Source of the DNA: an uncultured Selenomonadales bacterium
GTDB taxonomy: Bacteria; Bacillota; Negativicutes; Selenomonadales; Selenomonadaceae
Direction: 5' to 3'
Assembly: GCA_946408355.1 (NCBI GenBank)
Contig: CAMJRX010000021.1
Location: forward strand, 1-42,914
Length of the DNA: 42,914 nucleotides
Position 1 is the stretch's first letter, and each line of letters opens with the position of its first letter. Position numbers and translations under genes: made by a program. Under the pieces are notes generated by a model. It was not told where the DNA came from, searched no databases, and saw only the letters and a list, made by a program, of their open reading frames with translations. Below are positions 8,021 through 17,971 of this stretch, piece by piece.

Positions 8021-11000
8021 TATCGACCTCCGACATCAGCTTTAAAAGCGCGTCTTCGACCTCGTTAAGAGTTCCAACGATACGGAGAATTCTTTGGCGG
8101 GAAAAAAGATAATTATCAGTGCCGGTCTTGCGCAAAATATTTAATTCGCAAAGTTCTTCCATGAGCGCACCGATTTTTTCCTCCGAATTAGGCAGGAAAG
8201 GTTCTTTAATCAGCCCGAAAGTTTCTGCGGCGTTCAAAATATCTTTAGGCGAATAACCGTCAACACTGTTTTGATTGTAATAAAGATGAGCGAGCAAATT
8301 GGCGATAACGAAATAATATTTGTCCTCGCCGAGCCGCAAAGTAATTTCGATTTTGGTTTTAATATCCTTAGTGAATTCGCGGTCAGCAAGAATCTTTTTA
8401 ATATGCTCCTCGCTGATTCGATAAATGGGCGTGTCGGCGTCGTAGCCAGCGTAACTAGGCTCAAACAGAGCTTTAATTAATTTTTCGCAGTAAAGCTGAA
8501 TTAAACTGGGGAAATAATTCGCCGTCTCCAAAATCGTCAAGATAAGCGAATCTTTTTGGTTATCGGGGAAATACAAGCCCAAATACCTAAGCGGCACTTC
8601 CAAAAGTTTTCTAGCATCCTCCACGCCGAACGGTTTAACAGTCAAAGATTTAAGCGTCGGGAGAATGCTGTTGTTGCTGAAAGTTTTTTCGCGTTCAAAG
8701 CGGATAATATTGCGCAAACCGGCGATAACGAACTTGAAACGACTGCCGTTATAATCTTCCTGTTGAGTTTTGGCAAGCGCGACAATCGGGCTGTAATTAT
8801 TTTCCGCGCAGGATTCGATAAATTTATCTGCCTCGTCGAGTGTAAGCAGGAAGTAGGGAATTTTCGCGAGTTTATCGCTTGAGAGGCGATTTCTTATGGC
8901 GCGGGTGAGTTCGTCCCAATCATCGGTTTCAAAAGTTTCGTCGAAGAAATTTTTATCGCTAAGTTCGCGACTTGTTAAAATTGCCGCCTCGCGATAATTT
9001 TTGTCGTCAATGTCAATAAAGATTGCGCGTTCGTTATTGTTGCCGTCGATTTTCCTGCACGCCATTTTCAAAAGCGCGGATTTTCCGAGTTGACGACCGC
9101 CACAAACAATATTAACTCCGCCGTGATTCATGACTTCGTTAATTTCGTTTTCGCGCCCGATAAACATTTCCGGCGGCAGAGGGATTCGTGGCGACCAAAT
9201 ATAAGGTTGGCAACGGGCGAACGGCATAATAAGCGACATAAGCGTATCAGTAATTCGTTTGGTACCGAGTTGCGCCGCGCAGTTTTTGAGCAGATACATT
9301 ATCGCGACCCTATCGACGACCGCGAAAACTTTCGTAAGATTTTTATCAAGTTTAATCTCTTTGGCGAGGCGGCGGCGCGTCGGCAGGTCAAGTGCGTAAT
9401 CCAAAAATATCAGCGTGTGTTCGCTGTTGCCGAGTTCTTTAAATTTCTCAACCAAATTTTTTTCGTCGAATTTGCCGAAAAGACACGAGACATTAAAGCC
9501 GTTAATTTCCGCGTCCGAGCCGAATGCCGCTATCGGGTGACTGCCTTTCTGCCCCGTGCCGAAAATCTTAACGTGGAAATTAATCGTGTTAGCACTAAGC
9601 AAGAAAAGTTTCTTCACACTTTCCACGCTAAAGCCGAGCGATTCCAGCAGAATTTTAATCTTGTCTTCGCCAACGGGATTTGTAATCCAATTTTTAATAA
9701 GATTGAGTTTAGCGCGAGAAACTTTATCACGCGGGAAAATTTTCTTGCCGATTAAATTCTCCAGCGAATCGCCGCTATCTTTGACACGATTATAACAATC
9801 GCTATACTCTTCCGCGTCCAAAAATCTAGCAAGCGGGGTGTCTTCTGCGTCGTCGAATTTTTTGTAGAGTTCACCGCGACTTAACTTGAAAATCAAGCCT
9901 TGAGCCGCCGTACAATTCCGCGAGGCAATTATCTTTTCAATCTCCGCGACGCTGTCATCAAGCTCCGCCGAGTTAAAATTGTCAGCAACTTCCTTGTAAC
10001 TTTCAACTGCCGATTGCAAATCTTTTTTGAGAACTTCGCCGCGCTTGGTAGCATTGTCCTCGATAACGTCTTCCCAATGCTTTTTTACACGGAAGAATAT
10101 GCCGAAATTTTTACTAGCCTCAGCGTATTTAAAACAATTTTCGACGAGCTGAAGAATTTTTTCCTTTTCGCCTTCGGGCAACGTGTCAAATTGTCCGTAG
10201 CTTTGCGCCAGCTCCAATCCGCCGATAAAACTTTCCAAATAGCGCGGAGCGTCCTTAGCGGCACTGTTAACGCACTTAGCCACGTCATATTCTTTTTTCT
10301 CGATAAACGACGCGCCCTTAACGTCTTTAAGATAATCGTCAATCATCTGCGCGGAACCAAAATCATCGCCGCCCGTCTCAAAAATCTGCTCGATACGTGC
10401 CTCAAAAGTCGGCAACTTCTGCGCGGCATGCTTTTTAATCTGTTCAGCAATATTATCCCGCGAGCCGTCGGAAATATTCAGCTCAAAATTCGGCAGATAA
10501 TTTTCGTTGAGAACAACTTTATCGCCGCACAAAAATTCCGCGTAGAAATATTTTTTACTAAGTTTGTTATAGGAGCCGTCAAGCCGCGCAGAAATTTCCC
10601 GCAAAGTTTGAGCAACGACAATCGCGCCCGCGTCACTCGACAAAATCTTTTGAGCCTGTTGAATGTCATCGACGAGCCGCGAACGAATTTTTTTGTACTT
10701 AATACTGCCGCTGTCTTCGCCGCTTGCACTGATAATTTCCGCGCAACCAACCCACGCACACATAATTTCGGCGGCGCGTTCCAAAGTTTTCGTAATATTA
10801 TTTTCCAGTTCGCCCGTCAGCTTGCCGGGATTTTTTTTGTCGCAAACCGCGTCCCAATTATATGCTACAAATTGCTTGAGCTTGCCATTATCAATATTTA
10901 CAACGCTAAAATCGGCGTCCTTCTTGAGGAAAGTTTCTGCTAAAAAATCTTTGACGAGATTCAGCGTATCTACCGAACGCGCCTCAGTTTTATCCCTTAT

Positions 11001-13214
11001 CGCGTTGAAAATTTGTGCTAAATCTCCGTCGCGAGCAAAAAGAACTTTCTTAAGTCTAATAAAAGTTTTGTTTTCGGCATTGTCGCTCAACCGCCCCGCA
11101 AAAAAGCGCGAGTAATAATCTTCGGCGTTGCGAATTACTTTGGCAAGATTTTCTTCGGCGGCAACTTTATCTTTAGTTCGATAGTCAGCGTAAAAGTCTA
11201 AACCCTTGCGCACGTCGGTTTTAAAGTTTTTCAAGTCAATAATCAGCTCCGACAAAGCCGCATTTGCCTTGATAATCCCAAAGCTATTAATCAGTGCGTG
11301 CAAAGTCGGAATGCCATAATCAACGCCGAAATCATTATAAAAAAGTGCACGAACGGCGGCGGCAGTTATCAGAGCCTCGCTAAAATCGTCGTCGTCATGT
11401 GTAGCCAAAATTGAAATCGAGTCGGCACTGTAGCCCTCGTTCAAAAGCGGGTCATCAAGCGCAAAGGCAAGTTGCCGATAAAGAATTTCAGCCGCTTTAA
11501 TATCCAAACTCTGCGCTTTAAGATAAGCCGTAGCGCAGTAAAATTTTTTATTCAAAAGCAAGTCCTTAACGTCATGCAAAATTTTTTCTTTAATCGTCGC
11601 GTCAATGGGCGGAGCTGCAGATTTTTGCACAACGGGAACTTCTGCAACTTCTTCCGGCTCGTCGTCGGAAATTTTATCGGGTTCAGGGTCATTGTCTTTG
11701 GGCGGCTCGGATTTATTCCAAATATCAGCCGCAGAAATTTTTTCCATAGTGTCCTTGCGATAAAATTCACTGTCTTTGAAGTCGTACAAATAAATATCGT
11801 CGGCTTGCGGGAAATCAATCGTTAAAATTTCTTTGAGCGCGTCAAAAATTTTCGTAGCGTGTTGAAGTGTAAGTCCCGCCACGAACACGCGATTAAACTT
11901 TTTGGCATCGTCTACGTGATTGCGTTGATGTTTCAAAAAAACTTCGCTATCTTCCGCTTTTTCCCAAAAACAGCCTAACAGCAAATCGCGTTTCTTCTCG
12001 CTGATAAACTCAACGCGGAATGTTTGCGGCGAAGATTCTATATCAGACAAAATATTGCCGTGCTCATGCTCAATAGTGTAAAGAGAACAATAAATTGTCC
12101 GCGCCAATGCAAACTTAATATCTTCAGACAGGAAAGCAAATTTTTCGAGGTCACTTTTACTGCGCGTGTAGTTGATAAATTTCTTGCCGCTGTCAGTCTT
12201 CACGAACTCAAAAAAGTTTCTCGTAAAGCCGTAAAATTCGCCGTATTTCTCGAAAGAATATTTCTGAATGTAACCCTTGTTGAACAAAAGTTGAGCAATG
12301 CCTTCCATAATATCCTTAGGCATTTTCTTCGGACGGAATGCCGGCCACGACAGCAAACCCTTATTCGCAATGTAGCACAAAACCGGCTTAAGAAGTTCGG
12401 CATTTTTAAAATCGCGCTTGAAACGAACGGCGGAAAATTCTCTGTTGCGCTCGTTTTTATCGATAGTAAAAATTTTTTCCCACTCGGCAAAATCATCTTC
12501 CGTAAGCAGTGCGCCCTTATCGTTAAGAATTTTAATGAAGTCGTCTTTTTTGGGTGGCGGCTCCAAAGCAAGCGGAATAGTCACGGACGGATTAATTTTC
12601 TTCTTGCGCGGTTTAACTATTTTTGGCTCTTCAAATTCTTCAGGCGTCACCAAAGTCAATTCGTCACCGAATAGCCCATGCCCAATTAAATCGTCGCTGA
12701 AATACTCTCTAAGCTCTGCGCCCGCCGAAAACTTTTTGCCAATATCGGTTTCTTCCGTAGCGTTGACAAATTTGGCGTATCTCTCAACAGTCGCCTTTAA
12801 CTTTGAGTTCTGCCTCTTTCTTTCAAGCAATTTTTTCAGCTGGCTTTGCTGTTCGCCCAAAATTTTTTTCAACTTGGAACTCTTAGCGACGAAATATAAA
12901 AATTTTTCCGCCTGCATTACGATGTTAGCATCGCGAATTCTGGTTTCTTCCGCGTCCAAAATCTTTTCTGCCTCAGAAAATTTATCAGGCAACGGCGCAT
13001 TGAAAATCTTCCTGTACAATTCAAAGCATTCGATAGATTTTTTTATCCATGCTAATAAATCGTCGCTCCAAACTTGTAAGCCTTCAGCCGTAGCAAATTT
13101 TTCGTGGTCAATAATTCTTCCAATCTCAATTAAATCTCGCTTAAAGGTCGTCCCCAACTCGCGTAATTCGTTTAAAGTGCGTCGAAGTTCGTCGATTTTT
13201 TGAAGAGATTCCAT
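8013..13214 (-). CDS. Giant P-loop ATPase (STAND/AAA-like), possible defence sensor
   Basis: A 1733-residue soluble protein. The first 200 residues are charged and helical with coiled-coil character. An acidic Pro-rich linker (about 500-535) splits the N-terminal part from a long helical middle. A small alpha/beta module (about 1265-1315, TLIFLDYALDLPTRRRLA and VFAVVDRVAIMYL) precedes the ATPase. The ATPase begins EMFIGRENEI at 1349, with Walker A GGRQLGKS (1372-1379) and Walker B FLLTLDEAD (1455-1463), followed by helical and winged-helix-like segments to the end. The architecture suits a nucleotide-switch sensor or scaffold such as STAND-type defence proteins, but I cannot name a family. 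The ATG has GGAGG seven to eight bases upstream. The gene follows livF by 30 bases without a visible terminator and overlaps the HEPN gene. Confidence 0.6.
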   Translation of the reverse strand: MESLQKIDELRRTLNELRELGTTFKRDLIEIGRIIDHEKFATAEGLQVWSDDLLAWIKKSIECFELYRKIFNAPLPDKFSEAEKILDAEETRIRDANIVMQAEKFLYFVAKSSKLKKILGEQQSQLKKLLERKRQNSKLKATVERYAKFVNATEETDIGKKFSAGAELREYFSDDLIGHGLFGDELTLVTPEEFEEPKIVKPRKKKINPSVTIPLALEPPPKKDDFIKILNDKGALLTEDDFAEWEKIFTIDKNERNREFSAVRFKRDFKNAELLKPVLCYIANKGLLSWPAFRPKKMPKDIMEGIAQLLFNKGYIQKYSFEKYGEFYGFTRNFFEFVKTDSGKKFINYTRSKSDLEKFAFLSEDIKFALARTIYCSLYTIEHEHGNILSDIESSPQTFRVEFISEKKRDLLLGCFWEKAEDSEVFLKHQRNHVDDAKKFNRVFVAGLTLQHATKIFDALKEILTIDFPQADDIYLYDFKDSEFYRKDTMEKISAADIWNKSEPPKDNDPEPDKISDDEPEEVAEVPVVQKSAAPPIDATIKEKILHDVKDLLLNKKFYCATAYLKAQSLDIKAAEILYRQLAFALDDPLLNEGYSADSISILATHDDDDFSEALITAAAVRALFYNDFGVDYGIPTLHALINSFGIIKANAALSELIIDLKNFKTDVRKGLDFYADYRTKDKVAAEENLAKVIRNAEDYYSRFFAGRLSDNAENKTFIRLKKVLFARDGDLAQIFNAIRDKTEARSVDTLNLVKDFLAETFLKKDADFSVVNIDNGKLKQFVAYNWDAVCDKKNPGKLTGELENNITKTLERAAEIMCAWVGCAEIISASGEDSGSIKYKKIRSRLVDDIQQAQKILSSDAGAIVVAQTLREISARLDGSYNKLSKKYFYAEFLCGDKVVLNENYLPNFELNISDGSRDNIAEQIKKHAAQKLPTFEARIEQIFETGGDDFGSAQMIDDYLKDVKGASFIEKKEYDVAKCVNSAAKDAPRYLESFIGGLELAQSYGQFDTLPEGEKEKILQLVENCFKYAEASKNFGIFFRVKKHWEDVIEDNATKRGEVLKKDLQSAVESYKEVADNFNSAELDDSVAEIEKIIASRNCTAAQGLIFKLSRGELYKKFDDAEDTPLARFLDAEEYSDCYNRVKDSGDSLENLIGKKIFPRDKVSRAKLNLIKNWITNPVGEDKIKILLESLGFSVESVKKLFLLSANTINFHVKIFGTGQKGSHPIAAFGSDAEINGFNVSCLFGKFDEKNLVEKFKELGNSEHTLIFLDYALDLPTRRRLAKEIKLDKNLTKVFAVVDRVAIMYLLKNCAAQLGTKRITDTLMSLIMPFARCQPYIWSPRIPLPPEMFIGRENEINEVMNHGGVNIVCGGRQLGKSALLKMACRKIDGNNNERAIFIDIDDKNYREAAILTSRELSDKNFFDETFETDDWDELTRAIRNRLSSDKLAKIPYFLLTLDEADKFIESCAENNYSPIVALAKTQQEDYNGSRFKFVIAGLRNIIRFEREKTFSNNSILPTLKSLTVKPFGVEDARKLLEVPLRYLGLYFPDNQKDSLILTILETANYFPSLIQLYCEKLIKALFEPSYAGYDADTPIYRISEEHIKKILADREFTKDIKTKIEITLRLGEDKYYFVIANLLAHLYYNQNSVDGYSPKDILNAAETFGLIKEPFLPNSEEKIGALMEELCELNILRKTGTDNYLFSRQRILRIVGTLNEVEDALLKLMSEVDND

Positions 13215-13244
13215 AAGTTCACCTCCATATAATTAAAAAATTAG

Positions 13245-13955
13245 TTAGCCGCCGAGATAAGCCTTGCGAATATCTTCGCTGGCGGCAAGTTCTTTTGCGT
13301 CGCCGGAAATTGTAATTCGCCCCGTCTCCAAAACGTAAGCGCGACTTGCGATTGACAACGCCATATTTGCATTTTGTTCGACGAGCAAAACTGTCGTGCC
13401 CGTTTTGTTTATATCGACGATGATATTAAAAATTTCGCGAATCAACAGCGGCGCAAGTCCCATGCTTGGTTCGTCGAGGAGCAAAAGTCTTGGTCTGCTC
13501 ATAAGCGCACGTCCCATAGCAAGCATTTGTTGTTCGCCACCGGATAAAGTTCCTGCCAACTGCGATTTTCTTTCCTCAAGTCGCGGGAAACGCCCGAAAA
13601 CCATTTTAAAATCGTTTTGAATTTCTTCCTTATCCGATCGAGTAAAAGCTCCCAGCTCCAGATTTTCCTGCACCGTCATTTCCGCGAAGATTCGACGACC
13701 TTCAGGCACTTGCGATATTCCCTCGCGAACTATTTTATGCGCCGGCATTCCCGCGATATTTTTGTTGAGGAAATTTATTTCGCCGGTTTTAGGTTTTAGT
13801 AAGCCCGAAATTGTCCGTAGCGTCGTCGACTTGCCCGCGCCGTTCGCGCCAATCAACGTGACAATTTCGCCCTCCTCGACGGAAAGACTTATGCCTTTTA
13901 TCGCGTGAATTGCGCCGTAGTAAACGTTAATGTCCTTCACTTCCAACATTGCCAT
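13245..13955 (-). CDS. livF: Branched-chain amino-acid ABC transporter ATPase LivF
   Basis: One of the two ATPases powering high-affinity Leu/Ile/Val uptake at the inner membrane. It has Walker A GANGAGKST, signature LSGGEQQML, Walker B LLLLDEPSMGLAP and the LivF-typical REGISQVPEGRRIFAEMTV segment. Length (236 residues) is normal. ATG at 13955 is chosen over the TTG at 13961 because AGGAGG lies seven bases before the ATG. The gene is separated from livG by two unrelated genes, which is unusual for liv operons. Confidence 0.93.
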   Translation of the reverse strand: MAMLEVKDINVYYGAIHAIKGISLSVEEGEIVTLIGANGAGKSTTLRTISGLLKPKTGEINFLNKNIAGMPAHKIVREGISQVPEGRRIFAEMTVQENLELGAFTRSDKEEIQNDFKMVFGRFPRLEERKSQLAGTLSGGEQQMLAMGRALMSRPRLLLLDEPSMGLAPLLIREIFNIIVDINKTGTTVLLVEQNANMALSIASRAYVLETGRITISGDAKELAASEDIRKAYLGG

Positions 13956-13984
13956 AAGCAAACCTCCTATTTGTCATATATCCT

Positions 13985-15199
13985 TTAAAGTTCAAATGTC
14001 ACGGGGAATTGATGTTTGCGTTGAGCGTCGCGACAATAGCGGCTGTATATGCGGTAAATTTTTTTCTTGTCGACTTTGGAATAGTCGCCGACAATTTTTA
14101 TGTGAGCCTCGACGGGAAATTTTTTCATGGTATCAAGTTCACCGAGCCGCTCTTCAATACAATTTTGCGTAGACAGCGGGAAACTTGCACCGTGAAGAAT
14201 TTTAAAAACTTCGCGGACATTTCCAGTTTCGGGGTTGTATTCGCAACTCATTGAAAGATTGCCCTCGCCCGCCATGTACATGCGCCCAAAACCGTTTGTA
14301 TCGACGCCTTGAGTTAAAAGCGAAGTTTTGTTGCCGTTGCTGTCGACGATAAAAATTTTAGCCTTAGCAATTTCCGCGTGCCAATCTTTAGCCGGTGTGA
14401 CGTAAGATTTAAAATCAACCTCGATAGTTTCGCCGGTTTGAGTGTAGGGGAATTGAGCCGCCTCGCGATTTGCGTCGCCAATTCTAAGAGCCGCGATAAC
14501 CGACGCACTCCGCGCTAAAGTTTCACGATTAAACTTGTAAACTTCAACGAGCTGACGAGGATTTTTTCTCGACGGTATTTGATAAGTTTCGCCGGTCGTC
14601 CACGTGCTTTTATCGAAGTAAATCTGCGCGGAGGGAAATTTTTGATTGTAAAGCTCAACGGCTTCATCAATGCGATTGAAACAATCCGTCCATTGCTCCC
14701 AACTTGTCAAGTCGCGAACGCCCGAACAACTTTTGCTGTGCCCCATGCAATCAAGCGCAACCGCGTCGACGTTGACGCCCAAAGCCGCAATAGCCTCGCG
14801 ATTTTCTAAAACGTGAATTGCCGAATTCAACGAGTGGTCTTTTCTAAGCGCGTTGCCGTCGGTGTAAGTTTTGAATTGTCCGCCGTCCATGCCGGTATCG
14901 TGCATAAATGCGGCAATTTCCAGCTCGCGCCTGTCAATCGACGAATACCACGGATTACCTAAATTTGCCACGTCAATGGCGTTAGCAGCTTCCAAAGATT
15001 TTACAGCAACAAGTGCCGCGTGGTGAGTTCCGTGATCGCTGTAAGTTCTAAGTTCGACGTAACGTTTAGCGATTTCTTTTGCGTTGGAGTAATATTTAGC
15101 GGAAATTTCTTTTACCGTGTCAATGTCAGCCGCTGAAACGACTTGCGCGAATAAAAATGTTACGACAATTAAAGTTGTAGCGAAAATTTTTCTAAGCAT
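13985..15199 (-). CDS. Exported HD-domain hydrolase-like protein
   Basis: This 404-residue protein has a signal peptide (about residues 1-23, LIVVTFLFAQVVSA then ADID) and an HD-type metal-binding domain. The ligands look intact: His56 in DHGTHHA, the H100-D101 pair in AAFMHDTGMDGG, then DHSLNSAIHVL and GHSKSCSG. HD enzymes are usually phosphohydrolases of nucleotides and normally cytoplasmic, so an exported version is unusual. The C-terminal about 150 residues are beta-rich and unrecognised. AAAGGAGGG precedes the ATG. The gene sits in the liv operon between livF and the acyltransferase gene. Substrate unknown; a role in the periplasm or on the cell envelope is inferred. Confidence 0.65.
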   Translation of the reverse strand: MLRKIFATTLIVVTFLFAQVVSAADIDTVKEISAKYYSNAKEIAKRYVELRTYSDHGTHHAALVAVKSLEAANAIDVANLGNPWYSSIDRRELEIAAFMHDTGMDGGQFKTYTDGNALRKDHSLNSAIHVLENREAIAALGVNVDAVALDCMGHSKSCSGVRDLTSWEQWTDCFNRIDEAVELYNQKFPSAQIYFDKSTWTTGETYQIPSRKNPRQLVEVYKFNRETLARSASVIAALRIGDANREAAQFPYTQTGETIEVDFKSYVTPAKDWHAEIAKAKIFIVDSNGNKTSLLTQGVDTNGFGRMYMAGEGNLSMSCEYNPETGNVREVFKILHGASFPLSTQNCIEERLGELDTMKKFPVEAHIKIVGDYSKVDKKKIYRIYSRYCRDAQRKHQFPVTFEL

Positions 15200-15213
15200 T
15201 AATCAGCCCTCCT

Positions 15214-16152
15214 TTATTTGTCATGTAAAGAAATAAATTTTTCCACGTCATTAAAATACTTAAAGTTATCGTGAATCTTATCTAGGCTCCAATCCCACCA
15301 TTTGATTCTTAGCAAAGCCTCGATAACGTGCGACGGGAAACGATACTTAATAATCTGCGCGGGATTGCCACCAACAATTGCATAAGGCGGAACATTTTTA
15401 ACAACAACGCTGTCCGAGGCGATAATCGCACCGTCACCGATAGTAAGCGGCTTGTTAGGATTAGTACACTTCAATTTACAACCACGACCTATCCAAACGT
15501 CATTGCCGATTATAATTTTGCAGTGCCCTTGCGGCGGATAAAATGTTCTATTAGATTCCCAATCAAAATTAATCAAAGCATATGACATTACATTGCTCAT
15601 GTTGTGAACATAATTTAAACTCAATTCAAAGAGTATGTTCCATGCCAATGATGAAAAATTTTTTACGGATACCACGCCGTAACCTTCAAGATTGCCATGA
15701 CGAATATAGCTTTTCTTTCCCAATGTTAATGTAAAAAGGCGACTTCTTACCTCATATATCCTGGTGTATATTGGGCAAACATTTTCTTGTACACAATTAT
15801 TATCGTAAATTCCATAAGCGACGCCCTCTTTAAGCAGACGTGGAAAGTCCAAATCGGGAATTTGAAAAACTCGCCCGTCGATAATTCTGTTGCGTGGGAT
15901 ACCCATGTGTTCAAGTTGTTTCATGCGCTTATAAAATTTATTTGTGGCAGAGATTATCGCTATGTCGATCTCGATTGAATGTAATCCCCCCCTTTTTTGG
16001 TCAACCTCGTCGGTAACGAAACGAATTTCGTCATTTTCGAGTACGGCGGCGGCGACGATTTCCAAAGTGCCCTGTTCAGCCGCTTTCACGTAGTAAGATT
16101 TTAAAGTTTCAAAAAGCTCATCTGTACCGAACAATAAAGTTTTGTACGCCAT
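15214..16152 (-). CDS. Left-handed beta-helix O-acyltransferase with N-terminal Rossmann-like domain
   Basis: This 312-residue protein has two parts. Residues 1-110 resemble a nucleotide-sugar or PglD-like Rossmann domain ([20 protein letters not shown]). Residues about 130-300 form a hexapeptide-repeat acyltransferase of the CatB/xenobiotic type: IGNDVWIGRGCKL, LTIGDGAIIASDSVVVKNVP and AIVGGNPAQIIKYRF, ending in IEALLRIKWWDWS, which is typical of that group. It probably acetylates a sugar or an envelope glycan. The stop codon of livG and this ATG overlap (TAATG), so it belongs to the liv transcript despite its unrelated function. Confidence 0.75.
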   Translation of the reverse strand: MAYKTLLFGTDELFETLKSYYVKAAEQGTLEIVAAAVLENDEIRFVTDEVDQKRGGLHSIEIDIAIISATNKFYKRMKQLEHMGIPRNRIIDGRVFQIPDLDFPRLLKEGVAYGIYDNNCVQENVCPIYTRIYEVRSRLFTLTLGKKSYIRHGNLEGYGVVSVKNFSSLAWNILFELSLNYVHNMSNVMSYALINFDWESNRTFYPPQGHCKIIIGNDVWIGRGCKLKCTNPNKPLTIGDGAIIASDSVVVKNVPPYAIVGGNPAQIIKYRFPSHVIEALLRIKWWDWSLDKIHDNFKYFNDVEKFISLHDK

Positions 16153-16931
16153 TAATTAATCGCCTCCGCTCCGAGATATGCGCGAATAACTTCAGGGTCG
16201 TTTTGAATGTCGGAGGGCGTGCCGTCAGCAATAATCATTCCGTATTCGAGGACGTAAATCCGCTCGCAAATGCCCATAACAAGGCTCATGTCGTGTTCGA
16301 TTAAAAGGACAGTTAAACCGAATTGTTTACGAATCCAGCGAATCATTTCCATAAGCTCCTGCGTCTCTTGAGGATTCATGCCGGCGGCAGGCTCGTCGAG
16401 AAGTAAAAGTTTTGGCTTAGCGGCAAGAGCGCGGGCAATTTCCAATCTGCGCTGTGCACCGTAGGGAAGATTTTTCGCGACTTCGTAAGCGTGCCCGTCC
16501 AGCTTAAAAATTTTCAGTAGGTTTAAAGCTTCCTCTTCGATAGATTTTTCCTCGCCGAAATAACGCCCCATGCGCAAGACCGTTTCAATCAAGCCGTATT
16601 TAACATGACAATGATAAGCAATTTTGACATTATCGAGGACGCTTAACTCGCTGAAGAGGCGAATATTTTGGAACGTGCGGGCAATGCCGCGTTGAGTTAT
16701 TTCGTAAGGCTTAAGTCCAACAAGCGATTTGCCGTCAAAAGTAATTTCGCCCGTCGTCGGCTTGTATACGCCCGTTATCAAGTTAAACGCCGTCGTCTTG
16801 CCCGCGCCGTTCGGACCGATTAGCCCGATGAGTTCGCCATTATTAATGTAAATGTTGAAATCCGAAACCGCCTTAAGTCCGCCGAATACTTCCGATACGT
16901 CGACGGTTTCTAGCAAATGTTTATCAGCCAT
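16152..16931 (-). CDS. livG: Branched-chain amino-acid ABC transporter ATPase LivG
   Basis: The second ATPase of the Liv uptake system. It shows Walker [10 protein letters not shown], the LivG-type [21 protein letters not shown], signature-region [13 protein letters not shown], and Walker [16 protein letters not shown]. Length 259 is normal. The start has GGAAAGGA followed by a T-rich spacer. A short perfect hairpin lies between livM and livG. Confidence 0.93.
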   Translation of the reverse strand: MADKHLLETVDVSEVFGGLKAVSDFNIYINNGELIGLIGPNGAGKTTAFNLITGVYKPTTGEITFDGKSLVGLKPYEITQRGIARTFQNIRLFSELSVLDNVKIAYHCHVKYGLIETVLRMGRYFGEEKSIEEEALNLLKIFKLDGHAYEVAKNLPYGAQRRLEIARALAAKPKLLLLDEPAAGMNPQETQELMEMIRWIRKQFGLTVLLIEHDMSLVMGICERIYVLEYGMIIADGTPSDIQNDPEVIRAYLGAEAIN

Positions 16932-16984
16932 AAAAAAATCCTTTCCATAAAAATGTTTATAATGTTAATCGCGCTAACTGTTCC

Positions 16985-17001
16985 GCCGCTTTTAAAGCGG
17001 C
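16985..17001 (-). other. Intergenic hairpin between livM and livG
   Basis: A perfect inverted repeat, GCCGCTT and AAGCGGC around a 3-base loop, immediately after the livM stop. No T-run follows on the minus strand, so it is more likely an mRNA processing or stability element than a terminator. Confidence 0.5.
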
Positions 17002-17967
17002 TCATGTTACCGCCTCCTTAGTGCCTGATACCTTGTCTAAGAATTTTTTAATCGGTCCGACGTTCGTTATCTCCATGTAGCCGAACAAACCTTGCGGGCG
17101 ATAGAACATCATCAAAATCAATGCCAGAGCGTAAATTATCATGCGTGCCTCTGGGAAAGACGCTAACGCCGCCGATATAAACGTCACGACGAACGCCCCC
17201 GCGATTGAGCCGGTGATTGAACCCATGCCGCCCATAACAACCATTATCAAGTAATTAAACGAAGACAAGAACGTAAACGAATTCGGGCTGATTAAATAGA
17301 ATTGGTGAGCGAAAAGTCCACCAGCCACGCCCGCAAACGCCGCGCCCAATGTAAATGCCATGACTTTGTATTTTGTCGTGTTGACGCCCATAGCCTCTGC
17401 GGCAATTTCATTTTCGCGAATCGCTATGCAAGCCCGCCCGTGTGATGAGTTCACGAAATTTTTTATAAAGAATAAAGTCACGAGCATTGCGAAGAAAACC
17501 CACGTGAAATTTGTTAAGTGCGGAATGCCTTTAAAGCCCGCCGCGCCGCCAACGTAATCAATATTCATGATAACGATACGAATTATTTCGCCAAGTCCCA
17601 AAGTCGCAATCGCTAAATAGTCGCCGCGCAGACGCAATGTCGGCAGTCCAATTAAAAATCCTAAAGAACCCGCCGCGATCGCTCCAAGGATTAACGCAAC
17701 GATTAACGGTAAACCAAATTTAACCGTCGCCACAACTCCTACATAAGCTCCGACTGCCATAAATCCCGCGTGCCCTAATGAAAATTGTCCCGTGTAGCCG
17801 TTGATTAAATTTAAGCTCGCCGATAGGATTATGTTCACGCAAATTAAAATTATGTTCAGCTCCCAAAACGAGCCGATAATTTTTGTGCTTATCATCATTT
17901 GCAGGACGCCGTAGAGCACCAGCCCAAAGATAAGCATCACCAAATCTCTTTTCCTTGCTGCATTCAT
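17002..17967 (-). CDS. livM: Branched-chain amino-acid ABC permease LivM
   Basis: An inner-membrane permease with about 8-9 hydrophobic segments and the LivM hallmarks NGYTGQFSLGHAGFMAVGAY and LRGDYLAIATLGLGEIIRI. Start ATG at 17967 (321 residues) is preferred to the upstream reading-frame start, as AAAGGTG sits just before it and it follows the livH stop by four bases. Confidence 0.92.
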   Translation of the reverse strand: MNAARKRDLVMLIFGLVLYGVLQMMISTKIIGSFWELNIILICVNIILSASLNLINGYTGQFSLGHAGFMAVGAYVGVVATVKFGLPLIVALILGAIAAGSLGFLIGLPTLRLRGDYLAIATLGLGEIIRIVIMNIDYVGGAAGFKGIPHLTNFTWVFFAMLVTLFFIKNFVNSSHGRACIAIRENEIAAEAMGVNTTKYKVMAFTLGAAFAGVAGGLFAHQFYLISPNSFTFLSSFNYLIMVVMGGMGSITGSIAGAFVVTFISAALASFPEARMIIYALALILMMFYRPQGLFGYMEITNVGPIKKFLDKVSGTKEAVT

Positions 17968-17971
17968 ATTG

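Noticed and set aside
9900-10943. A 347-codon plus-strand reading frame opposite the giant ATPase gene
   Set aside because: It is antisense to a well-supported gene, has no good ribosome site and shows an Arg/Phe/Asn-rich composition typical of a shadow frame.
12418-13203. A 261-codon plus-strand frame opposite the start of the ATPase gene
   Set aside because: Ser-rich shadow of the opposite coding strand with no family resemblance.
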